A DNA stretch of 5,790 bases, from contig JBLHGN010000234.1 in the NCBI GenBank assembly GCA_047616325.1, forward strand, positions 1 to 5,790, read 5' to 3'. The translations under genes and the position numbers were made by a program. Source of the DNA: JBLHGN01 sp047616325 (GTDB lineage Bacteria > Pseudomonadota > Gammaproteobacteria > Pseudomonadales > Cellvibrionaceae). This document shows, in pieces, positions 1 through 5,790 of this stretch (the stretch's first letter is position 1; each line of letters starts with the position of its first letter). Under the pieces are notes generated by a model that was given only the letters and a program-made list of their open reading frames with translations, had not been told where the DNA came from and did no database searches.

Positions 1-1234
1 TACGAACGCCCAAGCCAGGCCCAGGAAAGGGATGGCGATAGACCATGTCATAGGGAAGACCCAGTTCCAAACCGATCTTGCGTACTTCGTCTTTAAATAG
101 CTCTCTCAGTGGCTCCACCAGCGAAAGTTTCATGTCGTCCGGCAAGCCGCCGACATTGTGATGCGACTTTATCACGTGGGCCTTACCGGTTTTGGCTGCG
201 GCGGACTCGATCACATCGGGATAAATAGTGCCTTGCGCCAACCACTTCACCTCTTGTATCTCGGAGGCCTGCTGGTCAAACACCTCGATAAAGGTATTGC
301 CGATGACTTTCCGTTTTTTCTCAGGGTCGGAAACGCCCACCAACTTTCCAAGAAACAGCTCTTCCGCATCCACTCGAATAACTTTCACCCCCATATTGAG
401 AGCAAACATATCCATCACCTGATCGCCTTCGTCTTTGCGTAGGAGACCATTATCAACAAATACACAGGTAAGCTGGCTGCCAATGGCTCTGTGCAATAGC
501 GCCGCAACCACTGAGGAGTCCACGCCGCCAGATAGCCCCAGTAGCACTTTATCCTTACCCACGGTCTCTTGCACACGCGCTATGGCGTCTTCCACTATAT
601 TGGCGGGTGTCCACAGTACGGGGCAGGCACAGATATTAAGCACAAAGTGCTCAAATATACGTACACCCTGAAGTGTATGCGTCACTTCAGGGTGAAACTG
701 CACGCCGTAAAACTGTTTTTCTGGCCAGCACATGGCGGCTATAGGGCAAGACTCTGTCGATGCAATACGGATAAACTCGGGCGGCATGGCCGCCACCTTG
801 TCACCGTGGCTCATCCACACGTCCATCAAACCCCGGCCCTCGTGGTCGACATGGTCTTTTATACTTTTGAACAAGTTATTATTGTTTTCAACGGTAATTT
901 GCGCGTAGCCAAACTCTTGTACTTTGGAACCCTGCACCTTGCCACCCAGCTGCGCGGCCATTGTCTGCATGCCATAACATATGCCAAACACTGGAACGCC
1001 CAGGGTAAATACTAACTCGGGCGCCCGCGGAGAGCCCTGCTCCGTAGTGGATTCAGGGCTACCCGCCAAAATAATACCCTTGGGGTTGAAGGCACGAATA
1101 TCTTCGTCGCTTATATCGAAGGCTCGAATTTCGGAATAGACACCTATTTCCCTCACTCTGCGGGCAATAAGCTGGGTGTACTGGGATCCAAAATCGAGAA
1201 TTAAAATGCGTTGAGCGTGAATATCTTGAGTCAT
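1..1234 (-). CDS. guaA: GMP synthase (glutamine-hydrolysing), 3' end missing
   Basis: GMP synthase is a cytosolic enzyme that converts XMP to GMP using ATP and glutamine, the last step of de novo guanine nucleotide synthesis. The first 411 residues are visible. The N-terminal class I glutamine amidotransferase domain (about 8-200) has the nucleophile Cys86 in GICYGMQ and the His181/Glu183 pair in HPEVTH, the same numbering as in E. coli. The ATP pyrophosphatase domain begins near 208, with the P-loop SGGVDSS at 235-241. It continues through QGTIYPDVIES (about 334-344) and KSHHNVGGLP (about 356-365), ending at FPGPGLGVR (403-411). About 114 C-terminal residues, the dimerisation domain, lie beyond the window. 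The start is the ATG at 1234-1232, which matches the family start. It is preceded by a modest AAGAGA Shine-Dalgarno 5 nt away. The gene lies downstream of guaB on the same strand. No broken frame was found. Confidence 0.97.
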   Translation of the reverse strand, partial: MTQDIHAQRILILDFGSQYTQLIARRVREIGVYSEIRAFDISDEDIRAFNPKGIILAGSPESTTEQGSPRAPELVFTLGVPVFGICYGMQTMAAQLGGKVQGSKVQEFGYAQITVENNNNLFKSIKDHVDHEGRGLMDVWMSHGDKVAAMPPEFIRIASTESCPIAAMCWPEKQFYGVQFHPEVTHTLQGVRIFEHFVLNICACPVLWTPANIVEDAIARVQETVGKDKVLLGLSGGVDSSVVAALLHRAIGSQLTCVFVDNGLLRKDEGDQVMDMFALNMGVKVIRVDAEELFLGKLVGVSDPEKKRKVIGNTFIEVFDQQASEIQEVKWLAQGTIYPDVIESAAAKTGKAHVIKSHHNVGGLPDDMKLSLVEPLRELFKDEVRKIGLELGLPYDMVYRHPFPGPGLGVR

Positions 1235-1286
1235 ATATGTCTCTTTTTTACCTAATGCATCTGCGACACATCGTTTACTTCAGAAA

Positions 1287-1324
1287 TCAAAAAGCAACCC
1301 ACACCTTACAAAGGCAGGGTTGCT
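1287..1324 (-). terminator. Intrinsic terminator between guaB and guaA
   Basis: Read on the minus strand, AGCAACCC (1324-1317) pairs perfectly with GGGTTGCT (1300-1293). An inner CCTT/AAGG pair (1314-1311 with 1307-1304) closes a 3-nt loop. The 3' arm runs straight into TTTTTGATTT, the T-tract of a rho-independent terminator. It sits 103 nt past the guaB stop and about 59 nt before the guaA start, so it would end or attenuate guaB transcripts before guaA. The structure is seen in the sequence; the efficiency of termination is not known. The plus-strand reading has only a weak tail, so the orientation is toward guaA. Confidence 0.75.
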
Positions 1325-1331
1325 CAATTAA

Positions 1332-1369
1332 ACCTATGGGTTCTTAAGGGACCTATGGGCCCTTAAGGT
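1332..1369. repeat. 19-bp tandem direct repeat, two copies, forming a dyad
   Basis: ACCTATGGGTTCTTAAGGG (1332-1350) is followed immediately by ACCTATGGGCCCTTAAGGT (1351-1369). They match at 16 of 19 positions. The junction forms an inverted repeat: CTTAAGGG (1343-1350) pairs with CCCTTAAG (1360-1367) across a 9-nt spacer that can itself pair CC with GG. It is intergenic, between the guaB stop and the terminator. Its function is unknown. It may be a local duplication that produced an RNA hairpin or a protein-binding dyad. Confidence 0.75.
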
Positions 1370-1374
1370 AAGAC

Positions 1375-1387
1375 AAGCCGCAGGCTT
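1375..1387 (-). other. Small hairpin in the guaB-guaA gap
   Basis: AAGCC (1375-1379) and GGCTT (1383-1387) form a 5-bp stem around a 3-nt loop. This is the first of three consecutive potential RNA hairpins after the guaB stop, the others being the tandem-repeat dyad and the terminator. A stem this short can arise by chance, so on its own it is weak evidence of function. No T-tract follows it on the minus strand. Confidence 0.35.
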
Positions 1388-1426
1388 AACCGAATAAACA
1401 CTGGCCGGCATCCCGAATAATCTCCG

Positions 1427-2902
1427 CTATCGCCCCGAAACCGGATAATTGGGCGCTTCTTTGGTAATACTTACATCGTGCACATGGCTTTCGCTCATGC
1501 CTGCCGATGTAACACGCACAAACTCAGGTCTAGTGCGCATGGTGAGCATATCGATAGAACCGGTGTACCCCATTGCGGCCCGCAAACCACCCATTAATTG
1601 ATGCACAATTACACTGATGGGGCCCTTGTAGGGCACGCGACCCTCAATACCCTCGGGCACGAGCTTTTCCATACCCTGACTGGAATCTTGGAAATAGCGG
1701 TCTGACGAGCCCTGGGTTTTAGACATGGCGCCGAGCGAACCCATTCCGCGATAGGACTTATAGGTACGCCCCTGGTAGAGCTCTACTTCACCGGGAGCCT
1801 CTTCGGTACCCGCAAACATCGAGCCCATCATCACCGCGTCGGCGCCTGCAACGATGGCTTTAGAAATGTCGCCGGAATAGCGAATACCGCCATCGGCAAT
1901 CACCGGCACATTGGTACCTTCTAAGGCCTTCACAACATTGGCGATGGCCGAAATTTGTGGCACGCCAACGCCCGTTACAATGCGGGTGGTGCAAATTGAG
2001 CCCGGTCCAATACCCACTTTTACACCGTCGGCGCCAGCATCAACAAGAGCTTTTGCCGCTTCTGCTGTGGCGATGTTTCCACCAATTATCTGAACATGTG
2101 GGTGGCATTTTTTTATAGCGCGCACGCGGTCGAGCACATTTTTAGAATGTCCGTGGGCGGTGTCTACCACCAAAACATCTACACCAGCGGCCACCAGGGC
2201 GGCCACGCGTGCTTCGGTATCTGGGCTTGTGCCAACAGATGCCCCCACACGCAAACTACCGTCTTTGTCTTTACAGGCGTTCGGATAGGTTTCAGCTTTG
2301 TTTATATCTTTTACGGTAATCAAGCCACATAAATCAAAATTATCGTTAACCACCAGCACTTTTTCGATGCGGTGTCTGTGAAGCAAGTAGCGCGCTTCTA
2401 CGGCAGTGGCATCTTCCTTAACCGTTACCAACTTTTCTTTAGGTGTCATGATGCTTGCGACCGTCGCGTCGAGATTCGTCTCGAAGCGCACGTCGCGGCC
2501 AGTCACAATACCTACTAGGTTTCCATCTTGCAGTACCGGAACACCGGAAATATTGTGTCGGCGAGTAAGGGCTATAAGCTCTTTAATAGTGGCGTTCGAA
2601 TTAATGGTAATGGGGTTTTTTACGACACCCGCCTCGAATTTTTTTACCGCGTGAACCTGGTCGGCCTGGGCTTTGATGGACATACTTTTGTGGATAATGC
2701 CAATGCCGCCTTCCTGAGCAATAGCAATTGCCAAGCGGAATTCTGTGACGGTATCCATGGCCGCAGACATTAGCGGAATATTGAGAGTGATATCGCGCGT
2801 TAGTCGCGTTTTAAGGCTGACGTCCTTGGCGGTGACATCTGAATAGCCGGGGACCAACAACACGTCGTCGAAAGTCAAGGCTTCCTGAGCGATCCTTAAC
2901 AT
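1427..2902 (-). CDS. guaB: Inosine-5'-monophosphate dehydrogenase
   Basis: IMP dehydrogenase oxidises IMP to XMP with NAD+, the rate-limiting step toward GMP, and works as a cytosolic tetramer or octamer. The product is 491 residues, close to the 488 of E. coli. The N-terminus LTFDDVLLVPGYS (9-21) opens the TIM barrel. Two CBS domains (about 95-205) are inserted, with GIVTGRD near 131-137. The NAD-site VVDTAHGHS has Asp247. The catalytic loop GIGPGSICTTR (297-307) carries Cys304, and ADGGIR (336-341) carries Asp337. The flap region YRGMGSLGAM (384-393) precedes the Arg402-Tyr403 dyad. The ATG at 2902-2900 is chosen because AGAGGTG lies 8 nt upstream and the family begins here. A longer frame to 2986 would add 28 residues translated across the promoter and is rejected. 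guaA follows after 192 nt, with a terminator between. Confidence 0.97.
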   Translation of the reverse strand: MLRIAQEALTFDDVLLVPGYSDVTAKDVSLKTRLTRDITLNIPLMSAAMDTVTEFRLAIAIAQEGGIGIIHKSMSIKAQADQVHAVKKFEAGVVKNPITINSNATIKELIALTRRHNISGVPVLQDGNLVGIVTGRDVRFETNLDATVASIMTPKEKLVTVKEDATAVEARYLLHRHRIEKVLVVNDNFDLCGLITVKDINKAETYPNACKDKDGSLRVGASVGTSPDTEARVAALVAAGVDVLVVDTAHGHSKNVLDRVRAIKKCHPHVQIIGGNIATAEAAKALVDAGADGVKVGIGPGSICTTRIVTGVGVPQISAIANVVKALEGTNVPVIADGGIRYSGDISKAIVAGADAVMMGSMFAGTEEAPGEVELYQGRTYKSYRGMGSLGAMSKTQGSSDRYFQDSSQGMEKLVPEGIEGRVPYKGPISVIVHQLMGGLRAAMGYTGSIDMLTMRTRPEFVRVTSAGMSESHVHDVSITKEAPNYPVSGR

Positions 2903-2910
2903 ATGCGTTT

Positions 2911-2917
2911 CACCTCT
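2911..2917 (-). promoter_or_regulatory. guaB ribosome binding site
   Basis: The minus strand reads AGAGGTG, 8 nt before the ATG at 2902. This is a near-ideal Shine-Dalgarno match and decides the guaB start against the in-frame ATG at 2986. Confidence 0.85.
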
Positions 2918-2947
2918 GGTGTATGTAGGGCTAGAGAAAAACCCGAC

Positions 2948-2976
2948 ATTATAGACACTCCGGCCCACCCGGTAAA
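2948..2976 (-). promoter_or_regulatory. guaB sigma70-type promoter
   Basis: On the minus strand a TTTACC -35 (2976-2971, 4 of 6 consensus) is followed by a 17-nt spacer and a perfect TATAAT -10 (2953-2948). The expected transcript start is near 2941, leaving a leader of about 40 nt. The bases between the -10 and the start are GTCGGG, a GC-rich discriminator. Such discriminators are typical of promoters under stringent (ppGpp) and growth-rate control, and E. coli guaB is known to be regulated this way. That this promoter behaves the same way is an inference. Confidence 0.8.
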
Positions 2977-3068
2977 CAAAACTCAAGCTTTGCTAGGCAA
3001 ATACTGTAAAGCGCTTCTTTATCGTACAAGAACTAGCCACCCCTGCTGGAAATCAACGCAAAACGTAC

Positions 3069-3088
3069 CTGGCCTTATTCAAGGCTAG
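3069..3088. other. Hairpin-forming inverted repeat, divergent region
   Basis: CTGGCCTT (3069-3076) pairs with AAGGCTAG (3081-3088) around the loop ATTC. It has seven Watson-Crick pairs and one G-T wobble on the plus strand. No T-tract follows on either strand, so it is not a convincing terminator. It lies about 115 nt upstream of the guaB -10. Its role is unknown; it could be an operator-like dyad or chance. Confidence 0.4.
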
Positions 3089-3160
3089 TGCCGCCTGAAC
3101 TTTCCTCGCAGACATTGCCGCTTGTCATCATTCATCGCATGCATCACTTTTACCATGCAC

Positions 3161-3190
3161 CCAGAGAGCAACTAAAACCTGCTCTCCTGG
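3161..3190 (+). other. Strong hairpin in the xseA leader
   Basis: CCAGAGAGCA (3161-3170) pairs with TGCTCTCCTGG (3180-3190), giving ten base pairs with one bulged C and a 9-nt loop. It lies 86 nt before the chosen xseA ATG. There is no T-tract, so it is not a typical intrinsic terminator. It could be an mRNA leader structure or a protein-binding dyad. Such a stem argues mildly that this stretch is leader rather than coding sequence. Confidence 0.5.
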
Positions 3191-3276
3191 ATAGCCCCAT
3201 GCGAATAGTGGTAAAGTTAAAACCGCTATGCCCTGCCCTCATTCACGCATTATCTCTACCCGCGAACCCCAATGTT

Positions 3277-4638
3277 ATGCTGCCAGAACCTACAAAAACT
3301 CCCCATTCAAACCAAACTGTATACAGCGTCAGCCAGCTCAACAGAAAGGTAAAAGACTTACTGGAAAGCCACTTTCCCTTGCTTTGGGTTGAAGGAGAAA
3401 TTTCAAACTTGAGTCGCCCCTCATCGGGCCACTGGTATTTCACGCTGAAAGACGAAGGCGCTCAGGTGAGCTGCGCCATGTTCAAAGGGCGCAATAGCCG
3501 CGTTAATTTTGTGCCAGTTGCCGGCGACCGCGTAAAGGTACGCGCACGTGTGAGCCTGTACGAAGGCCGGGGCGACTACCAAATAATTGCCGAACACATG
3601 GAACAGGCCGGCTTCGGTTTACTACAAAAGCGCTTTGATGAATTAAAACAAAAACTTCTAAATGAAGGCCTTTTCGACGAAGCATTTAAAAAGCCACTTC
3701 CAGCTCAACCCGCACACATCGCAGTTATTACCTCCCCTACGGGCGCCGCAATTCGCGATGTACTGAGTGTGCTTAAACGCCGCATGCCCAACATTCCAGT
3801 AACCATCATTCCAAGCCCGGTACAGGGCGAAGACGCCCCGGCGAAACTCATCGAAGCGTTAAGCCTCGCCAACCACAATAAGAAGTTTGATGTGATTCTT
3901 CTATGTCGCGGCGGCGGCTCTATTGAAGACTTATGGGCGTTTAATAGCGAGAAACTGGCAAAGGCCATTTTTGCATCCGACACCCCCGTGGTGTGCGCCG
4001 TCGGTCACGAAGTGGACTTTACCATTGCCGATTTTGTCGCCGATTTACGCGCGCCAACACCGTCGGCCGCCGCCGAAATTTTAAGCCCAGATCGCCTACA
4101 AGTATTAGCCAAGTGCACCCACCTTAAAAAATTAATGCAGTTACGCATGCTGGCAAAGATCGAGCGACTTAACGAAAAACTGCATTACCTAAGCAAACAT
4201 ATTCGCCACCCAAAAGACAGAATTCAGCAGTGGAGCCAAAAACTCGACAAACTAGAAATGAGCTTAGAGCGAGCGATGAAGCAGCATCTCGCCGAGCGCA
4301 ATAATCAGCTAGCAACACTAAAACAGCGAATATTACGCTGCACCCCCAAAACCGAGATCACTCACCACTCACAGGCCTTAGAACAATTGCGCCAACGCCT
4401 AAAACGCAGCATACAAAGCAAGCTAGCCATGAAAAGTAATCAACTGCAACACACCATGGACGCCCTGGATTTAGTAAGCCCCATTAGCACTATGAAGCGC
4501 GGCTATAGCATTACCACCAACACCCAAAATAAATTGGTGACCCGCTTAACCGACGTCGCCGTAGGCGAATCCATCATCACTCAAGTGGCAGATGGGGAAA
4601 TCGTTTCACTTATAGAAACAAAGGTGCCTGCACCCTAG
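3277..4638 (+). CDS. xseA: Exodeoxyribonuclease VII large subunit
   Basis: XseA is the catalytic subunit of exonuclease VII. With several copies of small XseB it degrades single-stranded DNA from both ends without needing a divalent metal, acting in mismatch repair and damage processing. From the ATG at 3277 the protein has 453 residues, against 456 in E. coli. An OB-fold DNA-binding domain covers about 14-110 (VEGEISN, SGHWYFTLKD). The catalytic domain starts near 145. Residues equivalent to E. coli D155, R205, H238 and D241 are present as Asp161 (IRDVLSVLKRR), Arg211 (CRGGGSIEDLW), His244 and Asp247 (AVGHEVD). DLRAPTPSAAAE (256-267) leads into a long coiled-coil arm (about 270-395), and the C-terminal MKRGYSITT motif is at 406-414. 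The start is chosen by family length. The Shine-Dalgarno is weak, and a GTG at 3088 would add 63 residues. xseB is not in the window. Confidence 0.95.
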   Translation: MLPEPTKTPHSNQTVYSVSQLNRKVKDLLESHFPLLWVEGEISNLSRPSSGHWYFTLKDEGAQVSCAMFKGRNSRVNFVPVAGDRVKVRARVSLYEGRGDYQIIAEHMEQAGFGLLQKRFDELKQKLLNEGLFDEAFKKPLPAQPAHIAVITSPTGAAIRDVLSVLKRRMPNIPVTIIPSPVQGEDAPAKLIEALSLANHNKKFDVILLCRGGGSIEDLWAFNSEKLAKAIFASDTPVVCAVGHEVDFTIADFVADLRAPTPSAAAEILSPDRLQVLAKCTHLKKLMQLRMLAKIERLNEKLHYLSKHIRHPKDRIQQWSQKLDKLEMSLERAMKQHLAERNNQLATLKQRILRCTPKTEITHHSQALEQLRQRLKRSIQSKLAMKSNQLQHTMDALDLVSPISTMKRGYSITTNTQNKLVTRLTDVAVGESIITQVADGEIVSLIETKVPAP

Positions 4639-4652
4639 TGGGCTGCTAATGT

Positions 4653-5790
4653 ATGAACACATATATTGACCACATAGCCATTCCCTACTTGGTCGAAGTC
4701 GTTGCTTTTTTGTTGAGTGTTGTCATTGTTGCGCCCTTATTTAAAAAAATTAAACTAAGCCCAATTCTCGGCTATTTAATTATCGGCACGTTAATTGGGC
4801 CTCACAGTTTCGCCATTGTTACCGACGTAGAGGAGGTTCAACATTTCGCCGAACTTGGCGTAATTTTACTTCTATTTACCATTGGCTTAGGGCTTAGTTT
4901 TGAACGATTAAAAGCCTACGCCGGACTTATATTTGGTCTCGGTTCGAGCCAAGTTATATTCTCTGCGGCGGCTATTGCCGGCATCGCCTACCTGTGGGGC
5001 AACACGGCAGAAGCTGCCATTATCATTGGCCTGTGCCTGGCGCTTTCCTCCACGGCCATGGTGGTGCAACTGCTCACCGAGCGCGAAGAGATTTCAACAA
5101 AACACGGCCGCAGTAGTTTTTCCGTACTACTGTTCCAAGACTTGGCCGTAGTACCTATTTTAATTTTGCTTTCTGTCTTTGATCACCAAAGTAATGACAG
5201 CATCTTTTCCAGTATTTTATTAGCGCTATTTAATGCGGCCATAGCGATAACTGCGATCGTTATTTTTGGTCGTTTTGGGCTGCGCAAGCTATTTCATGTA
5301 GTAGCCCGAACACACAGTATCGATGTATTTATGGCGATGACTTTATTGGCGATATTGGCCATTTCCATGATTACAGGGATAGCCGGCCTATCCATGGCGC
5401 TAGGCGCATTTTTAGCGGGTTTACTCATTGCGGAAACAGAATTTCGCCACCAAATTGAAGGGGAAATTGAGCCCTTCAAGGGTTTATTCCTGGGACTATT
5501 CTTTATGTCCGTGGGAATGAATATCAATGTAACCATCGCCTTTAAACAGGGCCTCTGGGTAATTGCGGCCGTGCTTGGTTTAATTCTATTAAAAGCCAGC
5601 ATCACATATATCTGCGCGCTTATATTCAAACTAAATCGCGGCGACGCAATACGCACCGCCTTACTGCTTGCCGAAGCGGGAGAGTTTGCCTTTGTGGTCA
5701 TTGGCCAAGCCACGGTGAACTATCACATACTTAGCGTTGAAACCGGTCAATTTATGGTGGTAGTAGCAGGGCTGTCGATGATGCTCACGC
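4653..5790 (+). CDS. CPA2 family cation:proton antiporter (KefB/KefC-like), 3' end missing
   Basis: This is an inner-membrane monovalent cation:proton antiporter or K+ efflux protein of the CPA2 family. The 379 visible residues contain about twelve hydrophobic segments. Family motifs are SPILGYLIIGTLIGP (36-50), HFAELGVILLLFTIGL (64-79), ALSSTAMVVQLLTERE (130-145) and FQDLAVVP (161-168, conserved Asp163). ALGAFLAGLLIAETEFRH (249-266), IEPFKGLFLGLFFMSVGM (272-289) and EAGEFAFVV (341-349) follow. The loop HQIEGE (266-271) matches the KefC regulatory loop HALESD. A C-terminal TrkA-N/KTN nucleotide-binding domain is expected but would lie beyond the window, so glutathione gating cannot be tested. 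The ATG at 4653 is the first possible start, because an in-frame TAA lies at 4647-4649. The Shine-Dalgarno is poor. It starts 14 nt after xseA, suggesting co-transcription. The choice between KefB, KefC and YbaL types is open. Confidence 0.9.
   Translation, partial: MNTYIDHIAIPYLVEVVAFLLSVVIVAPLFKKIKLSPILGYLIIGTLIGPHSFAIVTDVEEVQHFAELGVILLLFTIGLGLSFERLKAYAGLIFGLGSSQVIFSAAAIAGIAYLWGNTAEAAIIIGLCLALSSTAMVVQLLTEREEISTKHGRSSFSVLLFQDLAVVPILILLSVFDHQSNDSIFSSILLALFNAAIAITAIVIFGRFGLRKLFHVVARTHSIDVFMAMTLLAILAISMITGIAGLSMALGAFLAGLLIAETEFRHQIEGEIEPFKGLFLGLFFMSVGMNINVTIAFKQGLWVIAAVLGLILLKASITYICALIFKLNRGDAIRTALLLAEAGEFAFVVIGQATVNYHILSVETGQFMVVVAGLSMMLT

Larger units (their letters stand above)
2977..3276. 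other. guaB/xseA divergent intergenic region and xseA leader
   Basis: The region holds the DNA upstream of the guaB promoter and the leader of xseA. I found no convincing plus-strand -35/-10 pair for xseA. The best -35 look-alike, TTGTCA at 3122-3127, lacks a matching -10. The xseA frame stays open upstream to 3037, just after a TAG at 3034-3036, and could start at GTG 3088. The predicted extra residues resemble no known exonuclease VII N-terminus. A short interrupted palindrome, TTTGC TAG GCAAA (2989-3001), and two longer hairpins (3069-3088 and 3161-3190) are present. Confidence 0.6.

Noticed and set aside
569..1015. 148-codon plus-strand frame opposite guaA
   Set aside because: It is antisense to the well-conserved GMP synthase frame, has no recognisable domain and no clear ribosome site; a shadow frame.
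2096..2332. Plus-strand frames opposite guaB (here and at 1911-2093, 2406-2654, 2528-2773)
   Set aside because: All lie antisense within the conserved IMP dehydrogenase gene and show no protein family signal.
2903..2986. 28-residue N-terminal extension of guaB from the ATG at 2986
   Set aside because: It would translate across the -10/-35 promoter and the ribosome site. The family start and a strong AGAGGTG support the ATG at 2902.
2989..3001. TTTGC TAG GCAAA interrupted palindrome
   Set aside because: The 5-bp arms are too short to name an operator. It could bind a repressor near the guaB -35, but chance is equally likely.
3056..3066. PurR-like half site ACGCAAAACGT upstream of guaB
   Set aside because: Only the left half resembles the palindromic purine repressor operator. 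The right half does not match, and the site lies over 100 nt upstream of the -10.
4622..4635. GGTGC CT GCACC palindrome at the xseA 3' end as a terminator
   Set aside because: The 2-nt loop is too tight, there is no T-tract, and it lies within xseA codons just before the closely spaced antiporter gene.
5294..5713. 139-codon minus-strand frame opposite the antiporter
   Set aside because: It mirrors the membrane-protein codons of the clear antiporter frame, is low in complexity and has no family features.

Overview
The window looks like ordinary chromosomal core sequence from a gammaproteobacterium of moderate GC content. Gene order and protein sequences fit a marine or cellulolytic lineage near Cellvibrionaceae or Pseudomonas relatives, but that placement is an inference from family resemblance, not a search. 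The divergent arrangement guaB-guaA / xseA is known from E. coli and its relatives.

Layout: the minus strand carries guaA (GMP synthase, cut off by the left edge, 411 of about 525 residues present) and upstream of it guaB (IMP dehydrogenase, 491 aa, complete). Together they make the last two steps from IMP to GMP. The guaB-guaA gap is 192 nt, unusually long for a two-gene operon. It holds a perfect-stem intrinsic terminator reading toward guaA, a 19-bp tandem duplication that forms a second dyad, a small third hairpin and a possible 25-codon ORF. A strong sigma70-type promoter with a GC-rich discriminator lies just upstream of guaB.

The plus strand carries xseA (exonuclease VII large subunit, 453 aa) and, 14 nt after its stop, a CPA2 family (KefB/KefC-like) cation:proton antiporter cut off by the right edge. 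The 374-nt divergent region between guaB and xseA holds the guaB promoter and two hairpins, the stronger of which lies in the xseA leader.

The four genes do not form one pathway: guaBA is purine synthesis, xseA is DNA repair, and the antiporter is ion homeostasis. I see no mobile element, CRISPR array, tRNA, rRNA or phage gene, and no undescribed system. The most unusual part is the structured guaB-guaA intergenic region, which could uncouple guaA from guaB expression.
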